From the NCBI GenBank assembly GCA_963832355.1, contig CAWHTX010000010.1, positions 1 through 64,000 on the forward strand: a stretch of 64,000 nt of DNA. The letters are read 5' to 3'. This stretch comes from DATFVA01 sp963832355. GTDB lineage: Bacteria; Bacteroidota; Ignavibacteria; Ignavibacteriales; Ignavibacteriaceae. Below, piece after piece: positions 15,370 to 24,765 of the stretch (positions are counted from its first letter, which is position 1; the number at the start of each line of letters is the position of its first letter). Below the pieces are notes generated by a model. That model saw only the letters and a list, made by a program, of their open reading frames with translations, searched no databases and had not been told where the DNA came from. Position numbers and translations under genes: made by a program.

Positions 15370-16407
15370 ATGAATACGGAAAGTAAGTCTTTTCACGGTT
15401 TTCGTATCCTTCTTGGCAGTGCAGCGATTGTAATAATTATCGCAGGTATTCATCTTGCGCAGCCGGTTGTGGTATTGTTTCTTGTCTCTATTTTCCTTGC
15501 AATACTTGGGGCTCCGCCTGTACTCTGGTTAAAACAGAAACATATTCCATCTGTAGTTTCAGTGATGATTGTTATGGCATGTATGATAATTATCTTAATA
15601 GTTATTGGTGCACAAATAGGAACATCCTTCAGCAGTTTTTCTAATGAACTACCTATTGTGCTGAAGCAAATTCGGGAGCAGGCCATAGAACTTAGTATTT
15701 TATTACAGAGCAAAGGCATTTCCGGCACAAAAAATTATTTCCTGGAATATATAAATCCGGAAGCTGTAATGAACTTTACTGCCGGTTTGTTGTCCGGATT
15801 GAGCTCAATACTTTCCAGTCTTATCCTGGTCCTGCTTATTGTCACTTTTATTCTGCTCGAAGTATCGAGCTTTCCCAAAAAACTCCGAAAAATACTCGGC
15901 GATCCCGATCAGGTTTTTCCACGTTTTACAAAGTTTGTTATTGATATGAAAAGCTATATGGTTATTAAAACCCTTATCAACCTTGCTGCCGGAATTATAA
16001 TCGCCCTGTTAATGCTTATCCTCGGTGTCCAATATCCTGTTTTATGGGGATTCCTTGCATTTCTTCTTCATTATATTCCTAATATTGGAGCAATTATCGC
16101 CGCTATTCCACCGGCAATTCTCGCACTTGTTCAACTTGGAATGGGAAGCGCTCTGCTTGTTATTGGTGGTAATATTCTGGTTGGATTTATTATAGGTAAT
16201 GTAATTGAACCACGATTGATGGGGAGAAAACTCGGCCTGTCTACTTTAGTTGTCTTTATCTCATTGATTTTTTGGGGAAGTCTGCTCGGCTTGATGGGTG
16301 CAATTCTTTGTATACCCCTTACAATGACTCTGAAATTTGCGTTTGAAAGTAACGAAAGTACGTTATGGATTGCCGTTTTACTTGGCTCAGAAAAGCCGGA
16401 TGAGTAA
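15370..16407 (+). CDS. AI-2E family transporter (PerM/YdiK-like)
   Basis: 345 residues with about eight membrane helices. The N-terminal pair is followed by the long PPVLWLKQKHIPSVVSVMIV segment. A soluble middle region follows (EYINPEAVMNF). The conserved C-terminal block LGVQYPVLWGFLAFLLHYIP, then NIGAIIAAIPPA, then VIGNVIEPRLMGRKLGLS, is the family signature. Members export small molecules such as autoinducer-2 or act in Na+/H+ exchange; the substrate here is unknown. Probably cotranscribed with the lmo0937-like gene. Confidence 0.92.
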   Translation: MNTESKSFHGFRILLGSAAIVIIIAGIHLAQPVVVLFLVSIFLAILGAPPVLWLKQKHIPSVVSVMIVMACMIIILIVIGAQIGTSFSSFSNELPIVLKQIREQAIELSILLQSKGISGTKNYFLEYINPEAVMNFTAGLLSGLSSILSSLILVLLIVTFILLEVSSFPKKLRKILGDPDQVFPRFTKFVIDMKSYMVIKTLINLAAGIIIALLMLILGVQYPVLWGFLAFLLHYIPNIGAIIAAIPPAILALVQLGMGSALLVIGGNILVGFIIGNVIEPRLMGRKLGLSTLVVFISLIFWGSLLGLMGAILCIPLTMTLKFAFESNESTLWIAVLLGSEKPDE

Positions 16408-16481
16408 ACATTGAAAATAAATAGGACAAAAGAACGATGAAATTCCTGATTTTGAACCGAATTGGATCGGGACCATTGATT

Positions 16482-16528
16482 AATAGGATTAGCCCATTAT
16501 TCATCCTTTTGCCCGATTGTTTTGCCTT
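16482..16528 (+). promoter_or_regulatory. Island upstream element, copy 3
   Basis: AATAGGATTAGCCC, then ATTATTCATCCTTTTG, then CCCGATTGTTTTGCC. It lies about 100 bases before the OmpA/TSP3 gene. Confidence 0.65.
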
Positions 16529-16626
16529 GCATCCTGCCATATTTTTTATTGTGACCATACATCTGAATTCTTAGAAATTCGTGAGAGTGCTTATAACTTA
16601 AATTTATAAAAACAGAGAAGGATAAA

Positions 16627-18189
16627 ATGAAAAAAACAATTTACTTTATGGTTCTTATTGGTTTGGTTGCGATGAGTCAGCCTAACCAGGCACAGCTAAA
16701 AGATTGGGGGACCAAATTCGGAGCAAGGTACAATATGCTACTGCCTCAAAACGAATTCCCGAATGTCGGTTTCGGGGCCAATGACAAATTTTCTTTCGAT
16801 AATTATACAATGGCCTGGTTACTTGAAGGCTTTTTTGGTTTCGAATTAACGCCAGCACTTGAGCTGGATATTAATGCCGGTTATGGTTCTTATGCCGGTT
16901 TTCAGTTTGATTACTCGGGTTATTACAAATCTGAAATTATTCCGGTCAATCTCCGTTTAAGAATTGCCCCATTTGATCTTAAAGGATGGAACCCTTACTT
17001 ATACCTGGGGGGAGGGATTATGCACTATAGCAATAAATACCCGCAACTAAGCAATGCTTCCTCGCCGGTAGAAGTGAAAAGTGACGGATGGGTCGGACTA
17101 TTTCCCCTGGGCATTGGTACCGAGATAGCACTTAGCGATGTAGTGCTGGCTGATATTTCAATCGGTGGTGCTTTTTCTTCTACATCTGCCCTCAACAATT
17201 ACGAAGATAATGATAATATAATGGACGCCTATTATAACCTTGGAGTCGGCTTAACTTATACGGGGGAAAGCTGCTCTTCAGACAGGGATATGGATGGATT
17301 AGGTAAATGTGAAGAAGAAAAACTTGGAACGAATCCGAGAAATCCGGATACTGATGGTGACGGGTTGATGGATGGTGAAGAAGTAAAAGTTTATAAAACT
17401 AATCCTCTGCTGGCAGATACTGACCTGGATGGTTTAAGCGATTTTGATGAAGTTAAAAAATATAAAACTGATCCATTAAAAGCGGATACTGATGGTGACG
17501 GCTTAAATGATGGTGAAGAAGTATTAAAATATAAAACCGATCCCCTGAATCCGGATACGGATGGCGACGGACTTAAAGATGGTGAGGAAGTAGTAAAGTA
17601 CCAAACCGATCCCACTAAAGCTGATACAGACGGTGATGGATTAAAGGATGGAGCAGAAGTTACCACCTATATGACCGATCCTTTAAATAAAGATACTGAT
17701 GGTGATGAATTATCTGATTATAATGAAGTGATGACATACAAAACAAATCCATTAGTTAAAGACACAGATGGCGGTTCAATTGATGACGGAGTCGAAGTAA
17801 AACGCGGAACCGATCCTCTTGATCCTTCAGATGATGTTATTAAAATAGGAGTACCTGTTATACTAGATGGTATTACCTTTGCCACAGGCAAGTGGGACAT
17901 CACTCCAGAATCGGAGAATACTTTACGAAAGGCACTTAAAACATTACAGACATATCCTGAAATCACGGTTGAGATAGCCGGTTATACTGATAATGTTGGA
18001 AGTGATGCTTCAAATCAGAAGCTTTCTGAAAGAAGAGCAAATGCCGTAAAGGACTGGCTGGTCCGCCAGGGCATTAATCCTGACAGAATTACCACTGCGG
18101 GATATGGTGAATCAAGGCCGATTGCCTCGAATGGTACGCCTGAAGGAAGGCAGAAGAACAGACGGATCGAGTTCAAACGAATTAAGTAA
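16627..18189 (+). CDS. OmpA-family porin with thrombospondin type 3 repeats
   Basis: 520 residues. A signal peptide (to about residue 23) precedes an N-terminal eight-strand barrel (about 24-215). The next 180 residues are a calcium-binding linker of about eight TSP3-type repeats (DTDGDGL.DGEEV..YKTDP). The C-terminal OmpA domain (about 405-520) binds peptidoglycan; it contains VEIAGYTDNVGSDASNQKLS, then RAN, and ends NRRIEFKRIK. It tethers the outer membrane to the cell wall. AGAGAAGGATAAA precedes the ATG. A strong terminator follows and an island element lies upstream. Confidence 0.95.
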   Translation: MKKTIYFMVLIGLVAMSQPNQAQLKDWGTKFGARYNMLLPQNEFPNVGFGANDKFSFDNYTMAWLLEGFFGFELTPALELDINAGYGSYAGFQFDYSGYYKSEIIPVNLRLRIAPFDLKGWNPYLYLGGGIMHYSNKYPQLSNASSPVEVKSDGWVGLFPLGIGTEIALSDVVLADISIGGAFSSTSALNNYEDNDNIMDAYYNLGVGLTYTGESCSSDRDMDGLGKCEEEKLGTNPRNPDTDGDGLMDGEEVKVYKTNPLLADTDLDGLSDFDEVKKYKTDPLKADTDGDGLNDGEEVLKYKTDPLNPDTDGDGLKDGEEVVKYQTDPTKADTDGDGLKDGAEVTTYMTDPLNKDTDGDELSDYNEVMTYKTNPLVKDTDGGSIDDGVEVKRGTDPLDPSDDVIKIGVPVILDGITFATGKWDITPESENTLRKALKTLQTYPEITVEIAGYTDNVGSDASNQKLSERRANAVKDWLVRQGINPDRITTAGYGESRPIASNGTPEGRQKNRRIEFKRIK

Positions 18190-18207
18190 GCAGACTTAAA
18201 ATGATTG

Positions 18208-18236
18208 AAGGGTGCCCATGGGCACCCTTTTTTTTT
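18208..18236 (+). terminator. Rho-independent terminator after ompA/TSP3
   Basis: A perfect stem GGGTGCCC / GGGCACCC with a two-base AT loop, flanked by AA/TT, is followed by nine T. It lies 20 bases after the stop codon. Confidence 0.95.
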
Positions 18237-18280
18237 CAGATCTATCAAAATTTATCATATAAAACCAACTCAAATCACCC

Positions 18281-18325
18281 ATAAGATGTAATCCTTTTTT
18301 CATCCTTTTGAAGGATTGAATTATC
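18281..18325 (+). promoter_or_regulatory. Island upstream element, copy 4
   Basis: ATAAGATGTAATCC, T-run, TTCATCCTTTTGAAGG, ATTGAATTA. Here ATCCTT/AAGGAT also forms a perfect inverted repeat. It lies about 95 bases before the second regulator gene, suggesting autoregulation. Confidence 0.65.
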
Positions 18326-18419
18326 TCCCGGATAGAGGCATATTAGTTCCGGCTGATCAGGCTGCAAATTTTTGTTAATATTGCCTGATCGGAATTTCAT
18401 TTTAACAAAGTAATACATA

Positions 18420-19109
18420 ATGAAAAAAATCAGATTACTGCTTATCGAAGACAACCGGTTGCTTAGAGACGGAATCTCTTCTATTGTGAAATCTCAGAAA
18501 GACATTTATATCATTGCTGCATCCGGGGATGGTAAGAGTACACTTTCTAAAATTAAACAGCTCAGACCGAATATTGTTCTACTGGACCTGGGTTTGCGGA
18601 GCCAGAACAGTTTACACGTTGTTGAGATAGTAAAAAAAGAATTCCCTGAAGCAAGAATCATTGTAATGGACCTGGCACCTGTTCAGGCAGATATACTTCA
18701 ATATGTAAAAGCGGGTGCAAACGGCTTTATCCTGAAAGATACGTCCCTTAAGGAGTTCTTAATCACAATAAGATCCGTGGCTGAAGGCTCAACCGTCCTC
18801 CCACCGGTTTTAGTTGATTCACTTTTTTCCCAGATTGTTGATTATGCATTAAGAGAAGGTAACCCTCTGCTGAGGGAATCTGTAAAAATGACTAAACGGG
18901 AACGCGAAGTGATATTAATGTTGGGTGAGGGTCTGAGCAATAAAGAAATCGCACAAAAAATTCATGTTTCAGCTTTTACGATCAAAAGCCATATTCATAA
19001 TATCATGGAGAAACTGGCGCTGCATACGCGGCTGGAAATTGCAAACTACTCTTATTCGGCAGAAACACTTAAGACGATTTCCAAAAGTATTTCCACTATA
19101 AGTCATTGA
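18420..19109 (+). CDS. NarL/FixJ-family response regulator, paralog 2
   Basis: 229 residues, clearly paralogous to 11985-12677 over the full length. It has the same IEDNRLLR.GI start and the same LLDLGLR phospho-acceptor region. It shares the replacement of the conserved Thr/Ser by Asp (IIVMDLAP), the FILKDTS switch Lys, and the C-terminal LuxR HTH (MTKREREVILMLGEGLSNKE, then IAQKIHVSAFTIKSHIHNIM). An island element directly precedes it, so it is a good candidate for the regulator of the element-bearing genes (inference). No intact histidine kinase gene adjoins it. Confidence 0.93.
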   Translation: MKKIRLLLIEDNRLLRDGISSIVKSQKDIYIIAASGDGKSTLSKIKQLRPNIVLLDLGLRSQNSLHVVEIVKKEFPEARIIVMDLAPVQADILQYVKAGANGFILKDTSLKEFLITIRSVAEGSTVLPPVLVDSLFSQIVDYALREGNPLLRESVKMTKREREVILMLGEGLSNKEIAQKIHVSAFTIKSHIHNIMEKLALHTRLEIANYSYSAETLKTISKSISTISH

Positions 19110-19146
19110 TAAGTTAATAAAAACCGTCACTAATGCGATTTTTCTT

Positions 19147-19197
19147 GCTGCCGGGAAATTTAAAGTGAATTTCTCTATTAGAAAGGGCAGCTTTTTT
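19147..19197 (+). terminator. Probable terminator after regulator 2
   Basis: GCTGCC (19147-19152) pairs with GGCAGC (19186-19191), with AAATT/AATTT pairing inside, followed by TTTTTT. It lies about 40 bases after the stop codon. Confidence 0.6.
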
Positions 19198-19232
19198 AAT
19201 TAAAACATTATTAATAATAATCAAATATTAAG

Positions 19233-20711
19233 ATGAATATACTTTTAGTTTATCCTATGTATCCGGATACTTTCTGGAGTTTTAAGCACGCTTTGAAGTT
19301 CGTTTCGAAAAAAGCCAGTTTCCCGCCTTTGGGACTGCTTACCGTTGCTTCGATGCTTCCTGAAGATTGGAATAAAAAATTAATTGATATGAATGCAGCT
19401 GAGTTAAAAGATGAGGATATTCTCTGGGCTGACTTTGTATTCCTTAGTGCAATGTCTGTTCAAAGTGACTCTGCAGATCAGGTTATTGAAAGATGTAAAA
19501 AATCAAATGTGAAAATTGTAGCCGGCGGACCATTATTTACCAGCAGTCCCGAATACTATGATGAGGTCGATTATCTTGTTCTTAATGAGGCCGAAATAAC
19601 CCTGCCGCAATTTCTGAACGATCTTGACAGGGGGGAACTGAAACATAAATACACAACAGAAGATTGGGCGGATGTTTCCACAACTCCATTACCTCTTTGG
19701 AGTATTCTGGCAAAAAACGATTACACTTCAATGAATCTTCAGTATTCACGCGGGTGTCCTTATGACTGCGATTTCTGTGATATAACGGTTCTTTATGGAA
19801 GAAAACCGCGTACAAAAACAAGAGAACAGATTCTGGCTGAATTAGATGTAATTTATGATACTGGTTGGCGCGGACCCGTATTTTTTGTTGATGATAATTT
19901 CATCGGCAACAAAGTGAAACTAAAGAAAGAAATACTGCCGGCAATAGCTGAATGGATGGAAAAAAACAGAAATCCTTTCTACCTGAATACGGAAGCCTCT
20001 ATTAATCTCGCTGACGATCATCAGCTCATGAAACTGATGGTTAAAGCAGGGTTCGAAGCCGTCTTTATTGGAATAGAGACTCCTAATGAAGATAGCCTGG
20101 CTGAGTGCAACAAAACCCAGAACAGCAACCGTGACCTGATTTCAAGTATAAAAAGGATACAGCAGGCAGGGCTGGAAGTTCAGGGAGGCTTTATAGTTGG
20201 TTTTGATAATGATCCTCCTTCAATTTTTGAAAAACTGACCAGCTTCATACAGGAAAGCGGGATAGTGACTGCAATGGTTGGATTATTAAATGCTCCGAAG
20301 GGGACAAAGCTGGAAAAGAGATTAAAGGGAGAAAGCAGAATGCTTAAAGATTTTACGGGAAATAACACTGACTTCTCAATCAATTTTATCCCGCGGATGG
20401 ATTTAAATGTTCTTCTTGATGGATACCAGGATCTTCTTCATAAAATTTACTCACCGAAGTATTATTACAAGAGAGTCATGACGTTTTTGAAGGATTTTAA
20501 TCCGAAACAGAAAAAAGTGTTTCACCTTAATCCCAGTTATATTCTCGCATTGTTTAGATCAATGTTTAAGCTTGGAGTCATTGGAGAGGAAAGGATATAC
20601 TACTGGAAATTATTTTTCTGGTCACTATTCAGAAAACCACAACTATTTTCACTTGCAATACTGTTTACAATTTATGGTTTTCACTTCAGAAAAATATCTA
20701 ACGGTTTATAA
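19233..20711 (+). CDS. B12-binding-domain radical SAM protein (DUF4070 type)
   Basis: 492 residues. An N-terminal B12-binding-like Rossmann part (1-140) includes FPPLGLLTVASMLP and VKIVAGGPLFTSSPEYY. The radical SAM core carries C175xxxC179xxC182 (SRGCPYDCDFCDI), which binds the 4Fe-4S cluster, and FFVDDNFIGNK and GIETPNEDSL strands. The C-terminal region (about 370-492) matches the DUF4070 tail of this subfamily. The reaction is unknown; relatives act on lipids, hopanoids or tetrapyrroles. It is a single gene between a terminator and the CheB-CheR unit. I see no island element directly upstream of it. Confidence 0.88.
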   Translation: MNILLVYPMYPDTFWSFKHALKFVSKKASFPPLGLLTVASMLPEDWNKKLIDMNAAELKDEDILWADFVFLSAMSVQSDSADQVIERCKKSNVKIVAGGPLFTSSPEYYDEVDYLVLNEAEITLPQFLNDLDRGELKHKYTTEDWADVSTTPLPLWSILAKNDYTSMNLQYSRGCPYDCDFCDITVLYGRKPRTKTREQILAELDVIYDTGWRGPVFFVDDNFIGNKVKLKKEILPAIAEWMEKNRNPFYLNTEASINLADDHQLMKLMVKAGFEAVFIGIETPNEDSLAECNKTQNSNRDLISSIKRIQQAGLEVQGGFIVGFDNDPPSIFEKLTSFIQESGIVTAMVGLLNAPKGTKLEKRLKGESRMLKDFTGNNTDFSINFIPRMDLNVLLDGYQDLLHKIYSPKYYYKRVMTFLKDFNPKQKKVFHLNPSYILALFRSMFKLGVIGEERIYYWKLFFWSLFRKPQLFSLAILFTIYGFHFRKISNGL

Positions 20712-20730
20712 GAAGCTCGGTTTTGCCGCT

Positions 20731-20777
20731 ATTGAGATCTAATTCATTTTTGATCTCTTTGACCGATTGTCTTTGAT
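20731..20777 (+). promoter_or_regulatory. Island upstream element, copy 5
   Basis: ATTGAGATCTAATTC, then ATTTTTGATCTCTTTG, then ACCGATTGTC. It lies about 160 bases before the cheB-cheR fusion gene. CATCC is replaced by GATCT, but the CTTTG-ACCGATTGT half is intact. Confidence 0.55.
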
Positions 20778-20937
20778 TTTATTCCTGTGTAAAATAAAAG
20801 TAATATTTATGGTACGAGAGCAGATTATAAAAATAAATCCGGGTATAATTACAAATGTTATTCTACCCATCCTGAAAGAGTATGATTAATCAAAGTTATT
20901 TGGTATTTCTTCAAAATGAATTTATAGATGAGGAGTT

Positions 20938-23886
20938 ATGAAGAAGACAAAAAGTCGTGCGCTATCTGAAGTAACGGCGAAGAAAAAAAATACCGTGATT
21001 CCAGCCCCGGATAAATCTTTTTATGTGGTGGGTATTGGCGCATCTGCTGGAGGATTAGATGCTCTGGAAAGATTTTTTGAAAATATGACTGAGAATTCAG
21101 GGATGGCATTTATCATAATCTCGCATTTAGACCCAAATCATGTAAGTATTATGCCTGAATTAATTCAAAAATCAACTAAAATGAAATTATTCCAGGCCGA
21201 AGATGGAACGGTTGTGGAACCCAATCGGGTTTATGTTACCCCACCCAACCGGGATTTAGCATTATTTCACAGAACAATTCAGCTCATAGAACCTATAGAG
21301 CCGCATGGATTTCGACTTCCGATTGATTTTTTCTTCAAATCACTTTCCGCAGATTTAGGTGATAAAGCCATTTGTATTATCCTCTCCGGGATGGCCTCTG
21401 ACGGTACGGCGGGGCTTAAAGTGGTAAAGAGTGAATTAGGAATGGTAATGGTTCAGGATCCAAAGTCAGCTAAATTCGATGGGATGCCGAGTAGTGCAAT
21501 TAAAACCGGGCTGGCCGATTACATTCTGCCGCCGGAAGATATGCCTGAACAATTGATTAAGTATATATCACAAAAAGTCAAAGGAACTTTAAAAGTACCC
21601 CCTGAAGGGAAAATTCCGGATTCATTTCAAAAGATTTTCATATTACTCCGACATAAAACCGGTCACGATTTTTCAAAATACAAGCAAAACACTATATATC
21701 GTCGGATTGAAAGAAGAATGAATATTACCCAGATGGATAATATTTTGAATTATTTCCGTCTCCTGCAGGAAAATAGTGGTGAAATTGAAAATTTATTTAA
21801 AGACCTGCTGATTGGAGTTACAAATTTTTTCAGAGATCCTGAATCCTTTAAAAGATTGAAGACGATACTATCTGAATTACTGAAAAGTAAACCGGATAAT
21901 GATAAAATCAGAATCTGGGTTCCGGGCTGCTCCACAGGTGAAGAAGCATACTCCGTTGCAATTATACTGCAGGAATGCATAGCTGAAACAGGAAAGAATT
22001 TAAACGTACAAATATTCGCCACAGACATTGATACGGCATCAATTGAAAAAGCACGTACCGGGTCGTTTTTAGGTATTGAATCTGATGTGGGGAAAGAAAG
22101 ACTGAAAGCCTTCTTTACTAAAGATAGAGATGTTTATCACATCAAAAAAGAAATCAGAGAAATGCTGGTTTTTGCTCCTCAAAGTATCATTAAGGACCCA
22201 CCCTTTACCAAACTCGACCTGATCTGCTGCAGAAATCTCTTGATTTATTTTAATAGTGAATTACAGAAAACAGTAATTCCCATATTCCATTATAGCCTGC
22301 TACCCGGAGGAATACTTTTCCTGGGTTCATCGGAAACCATCGCGGGGTTTGTTGACTTATTTTCAATGGTAGACAAAAAATGGAAATTTTATAAAAGAAG
22401 AGAATCAGTGCATTCGGCGCAATCTTTTATAGAATTTCCTGTATCATATTCAATTAAGAATAATCATGAGACACCAATGAAAACGTTGGAATTAAAAAAC
22501 GTAGCCTACCTGGCGGAAAAAATCATACTGCAAAGCTACTCTCCAAATTGTGTTATTATCAGTGGAAATGGTGATATAGTTTATATTCATGGAAGAACCG
22601 GTAAATACCTCGAGCTTACTCACGGAGAAGCGAAAATGAATATTTTCGAAATGGCACGTGATGGATTGAAGCAGGAACTCCCTGCATTGATCAGGAAAGC
22701 CCTGTCAGGGAATAAATCATTAACCTTAGAAGATATAAAAGTAAAACCGAACGGCAGAGCACAATATACAAACCTTACGATTAAGCCGATTAAAGAACCG
22801 GCCGAAATGCGAGGGTATTTACTACTGATATTTGAGGATATAAAAATTCAAAATAAAGAGCTGTCATCTAAAAAGCTTCGTTTTGATGAGAAGTCTGAAA
22901 AAATAATTAAAAAACTTGAGCACGAGCTAAAAAATTCAAAAGAGAATTTACGCTCCACTATTGAAGAATTGGAAACTTCTAATGAAGAACTTAAATCGGC
23001 AAATGAAGAGTTGCAATCGACCAATGAGGAGATGCAGAGCTCAAATGAAGAAATGGAAACTTCAAAGGAAGAACTGCAGTCCCTCAATGAGGAATTAATT
23101 ACAGTCAATACAGAAATACAAAATAAGAATGATGAATTATCGGTTATTAACGATGATATGAAAAACCTTCTGAATAGTATTGATATCCCTACAATCTTTT
23201 TAGATAACAATCTGCTAATTAAGAGATTTACACAGAACACGGCAAAATTATTAAACTTAATTCCATCGGACATCGGAAGACCAATAAACCATATGACTAC
23301 TAATTTCAAATATGAAAATCTTATTGAGGATGCTATGGAAGTTTTAAGAACCTTTGTTTTTAAGGAAATTGAGCTTCAGACAAAAGATGGTACATGGTAT
23401 CAAATGCGGATACTACCTTACCGAACGACAAGTAATATCATTGACGGCCTTGTGGTAACCTTCACTAATATTCACAATTTAAAATCCGCGTACCAGGAGA
23501 ACCGTAAATTAAACAAAAAAATTCAGCTTGCACGCGAGTATTCCGATAACATAGTTGAAACAGTAAGAGATTCACTGCTTATTCTTGATAAGGATTTGAA
23601 AGTTCTCTCAGCCAATCGCTCATATTATTCTTTATTTAATACGGTTAAAGAAAAAACCTTGGGTAAGTTTGTATACGATCTCGAAGATAATAAATGGAAT
23701 ATTCCCGATCTCAGGAAACTGCTTGAGGAAATAATTCCTAAAAGCAATTTTTTTGAGGACTATGAAGTTGAATACAATTCTAAGGAAGGTAAAAAGAAAT
23801 TATATCTAAATGCCCGCGAGATATTTCAGGAGGACAAAGAATCCCGGCTTATTCTTCTTGCAATACGAAGTCAAAATAAAAATTAA
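20938..23886 (+). CDS. CheB-CheR fusion with coiled coil and PAS domains
   Basis: 982 residues, starting at ATG 20938 after GAGGAG. The CheB methylesterase domain (about 28-205) has catalytic Ser36 (GIGASAGG), His63 (ISHLDPNH) and Asp155 (SGMASDGT). The CheR methyltransferase domain (about 225-490) has RRIERRM and the SAM-binding VPGCSTGEEAYS. A coiled coil of repeated ELxxxNEEL units spans about 640-745. PAS domains follow at about 750-860 and 880-980. There is no kinase domain. Such fusions carry stress and two-component signals rather than chemotaxis proper, and no che cluster is nearby. An island element lies upstream, and a broken kinase gene follows at 10 bases. Confidence 0.95.
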   Translation: MKKTKSRALSEVTAKKKNTVIPAPDKSFYVVGIGASAGGLDALERFFENMTENSGMAFIIISHLDPNHVSIMPELIQKSTKMKLFQAEDGTVVEPNRVYVTPPNRDLALFHRTIQLIEPIEPHGFRLPIDFFFKSLSADLGDKAICIILSGMASDGTAGLKVVKSELGMVMVQDPKSAKFDGMPSSAIKTGLADYILPPEDMPEQLIKYISQKVKGTLKVPPEGKIPDSFQKIFILLRHKTGHDFSKYKQNTIYRRIERRMNITQMDNILNYFRLLQENSGEIENLFKDLLIGVTNFFRDPESFKRLKTILSELLKSKPDNDKIRIWVPGCSTGEEAYSVAIILQECIAETGKNLNVQIFATDIDTASIEKARTGSFLGIESDVGKERLKAFFTKDRDVYHIKKEIREMLVFAPQSIIKDPPFTKLDLICCRNLLIYFNSELQKTVIPIFHYSLLPGGILFLGSSETIAGFVDLFSMVDKKWKFYKRRESVHSAQSFIEFPVSYSIKNNHETPMKTLELKNVAYLAEKIILQSYSPNCVIISGNGDIVYIHGRTGKYLELTHGEAKMNIFEMARDGLKQELPALIRKALSGNKSLTLEDIKVKPNGRAQYTNLTIKPIKEPAEMRGYLLLIFEDIKIQNKELSSKKLRFDEKSEKIIKKLEHELKNSKENLRSTIEELETSNEELKSANEELQSTNEEMQSSNEEMETSKEELQSLNEELITVNTEIQNKNDELSVINDDMKNLLNSIDIPTIFLDNNLLIKRFTQNTAKLLNLIPSDIGRPINHMTTNFKYENLIEDAMEVLRTFVFKEIELQTKDGTWYQMRILPYRTTSNIIDGLVVTFTNIHNLKSAYQENRKLNKKIQLAREYSDNIVETVRDSLLILDKDLKVLSANRSYYSLFNTVKEKTLGKFVYDLEDNKWNIPDLRKLLEEIIPKSNFFEDYEVEYNSKEGKKKLYLNAREIFQEDKESRLILLAIRSQNKN

Positions 23887-23896
23887 TGAGGAAAAA

Positions 23897-24665
23897 ATGA
23901 AAAGCAATAAAAAAACTAAGGCAAAAGATAAACCGGTAAAAACCGTAACAAACAAAAATCAGAAAAAGAATAAACAAGTTGAATCTTTTAGTAAGTTTCA
24001 GGATGGAAAGAAGCGGTCTAAAAGCAAAATTGAAGATGTACAAAAACTTGTTGAATTACTTCAGATCCATCAGATAGAACTTGAACATCAAAACCAGGAA
24101 CTAAGGAATACACAGCAGGAACTGGAAGAATCCAGAAATAGGTATGTTAATCTTTTCGATTTTTCACCAATACCTTACTTTACACTCAACTCCGACAGTA
24201 TTATTAAGGAGGTAAATTTAAGTGCCAGTAAAATGTTCGGTATTGAAAGAAAATATTTATTGGGCAGAAACTTAATTAGTTATGTTCACCCGCATGATAG
24301 AGTTATTTATAATTCTTTTATAAAATCTCTGTTTGAATCTTCTAACAAACGGTCCTGCGAATTAAAAATAGTGAATAAAGACAAGCATATATTCCAGGTC
24401 CTGCTTGAAGGGTTAATGTTAGACGATATAATTGAACCAAATCTAAAATGTCATATTGCCATCATCGATTTAACGGGACACAATAAGATCTAAATAAAGC
24501 TAACGATGAACTTAAACAACTCAACGCAAACATAGATGAATTCTTCTCAATCATTGCACACGATTTAGTGAACCTGGTACGGGACCTGGGTCTCAGCTTT
24601 GCAAAGAGTTTGTTGAAAAAAATGGCGGACACTTCGGGTATATAGTAGTAGCCCATCTTTCATCC
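23897..24665 (+). pseudogene. PAS histidine kinase, broken by frameshift and internal deletion
   Basis: The intact frame from ATG 23897 (after GAGGAAAAA) to TAA 24493 gives 198 residues: a basic linker, a helix (ELEHQNQELRNTQQELEESR) and one PAS domain (YVNLFDFSPIPYFTLNSDSI). A different frame then encodes KANDELKQLNANIDEFFSII, then AHDL, the phosphate-accepting H box. Soon after, a third frame encodes GTGPGSQLCKEFVEKNGGHF, then GYI, the G2 end of a kinase ATPase domain. About 150 residues between them are missing. A PAS-HisKA-HATPase kinase once stood here. The PAS part may still be made. Confidence 0.85.
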
Positions 24666-24685
24666 CTCTGCTCTATATAATGCAC
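24641..24685 (+). promoter_or_regulatory. Island upstream element, copy 6
   Basis: TATAGTAGTAGCCC, then ATCTTTCATCCCTCTG, then CTCTATATAATGC. It overlaps the tail of the broken kinase gene, about 80 bases before the DUF4398 lipoprotein. The 3' half diverges from the consensus. Confidence 0.5.
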
Positions 24686-24765
24686 AGTTAATAATTAGTA
24701 CATTAAAACATTAAAAAATAATTTTCGGTTCTTGAATTAACCTTAAAATTAAATTGGAGTATATA

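Noticed and set aside
17260..17830. CRISPR-like periodic repeat
   Set aside because: The periodicity is codon-level repetition of DTDGDGL coding units, not repeats with unique spacers.
17391..17966. Minus-strand open frames rich in Ser-Pro-Ser
   Set aside because: They are the reverse reading of the regular TSP3 repeats of the OmpA gene; no start signal and no homology.
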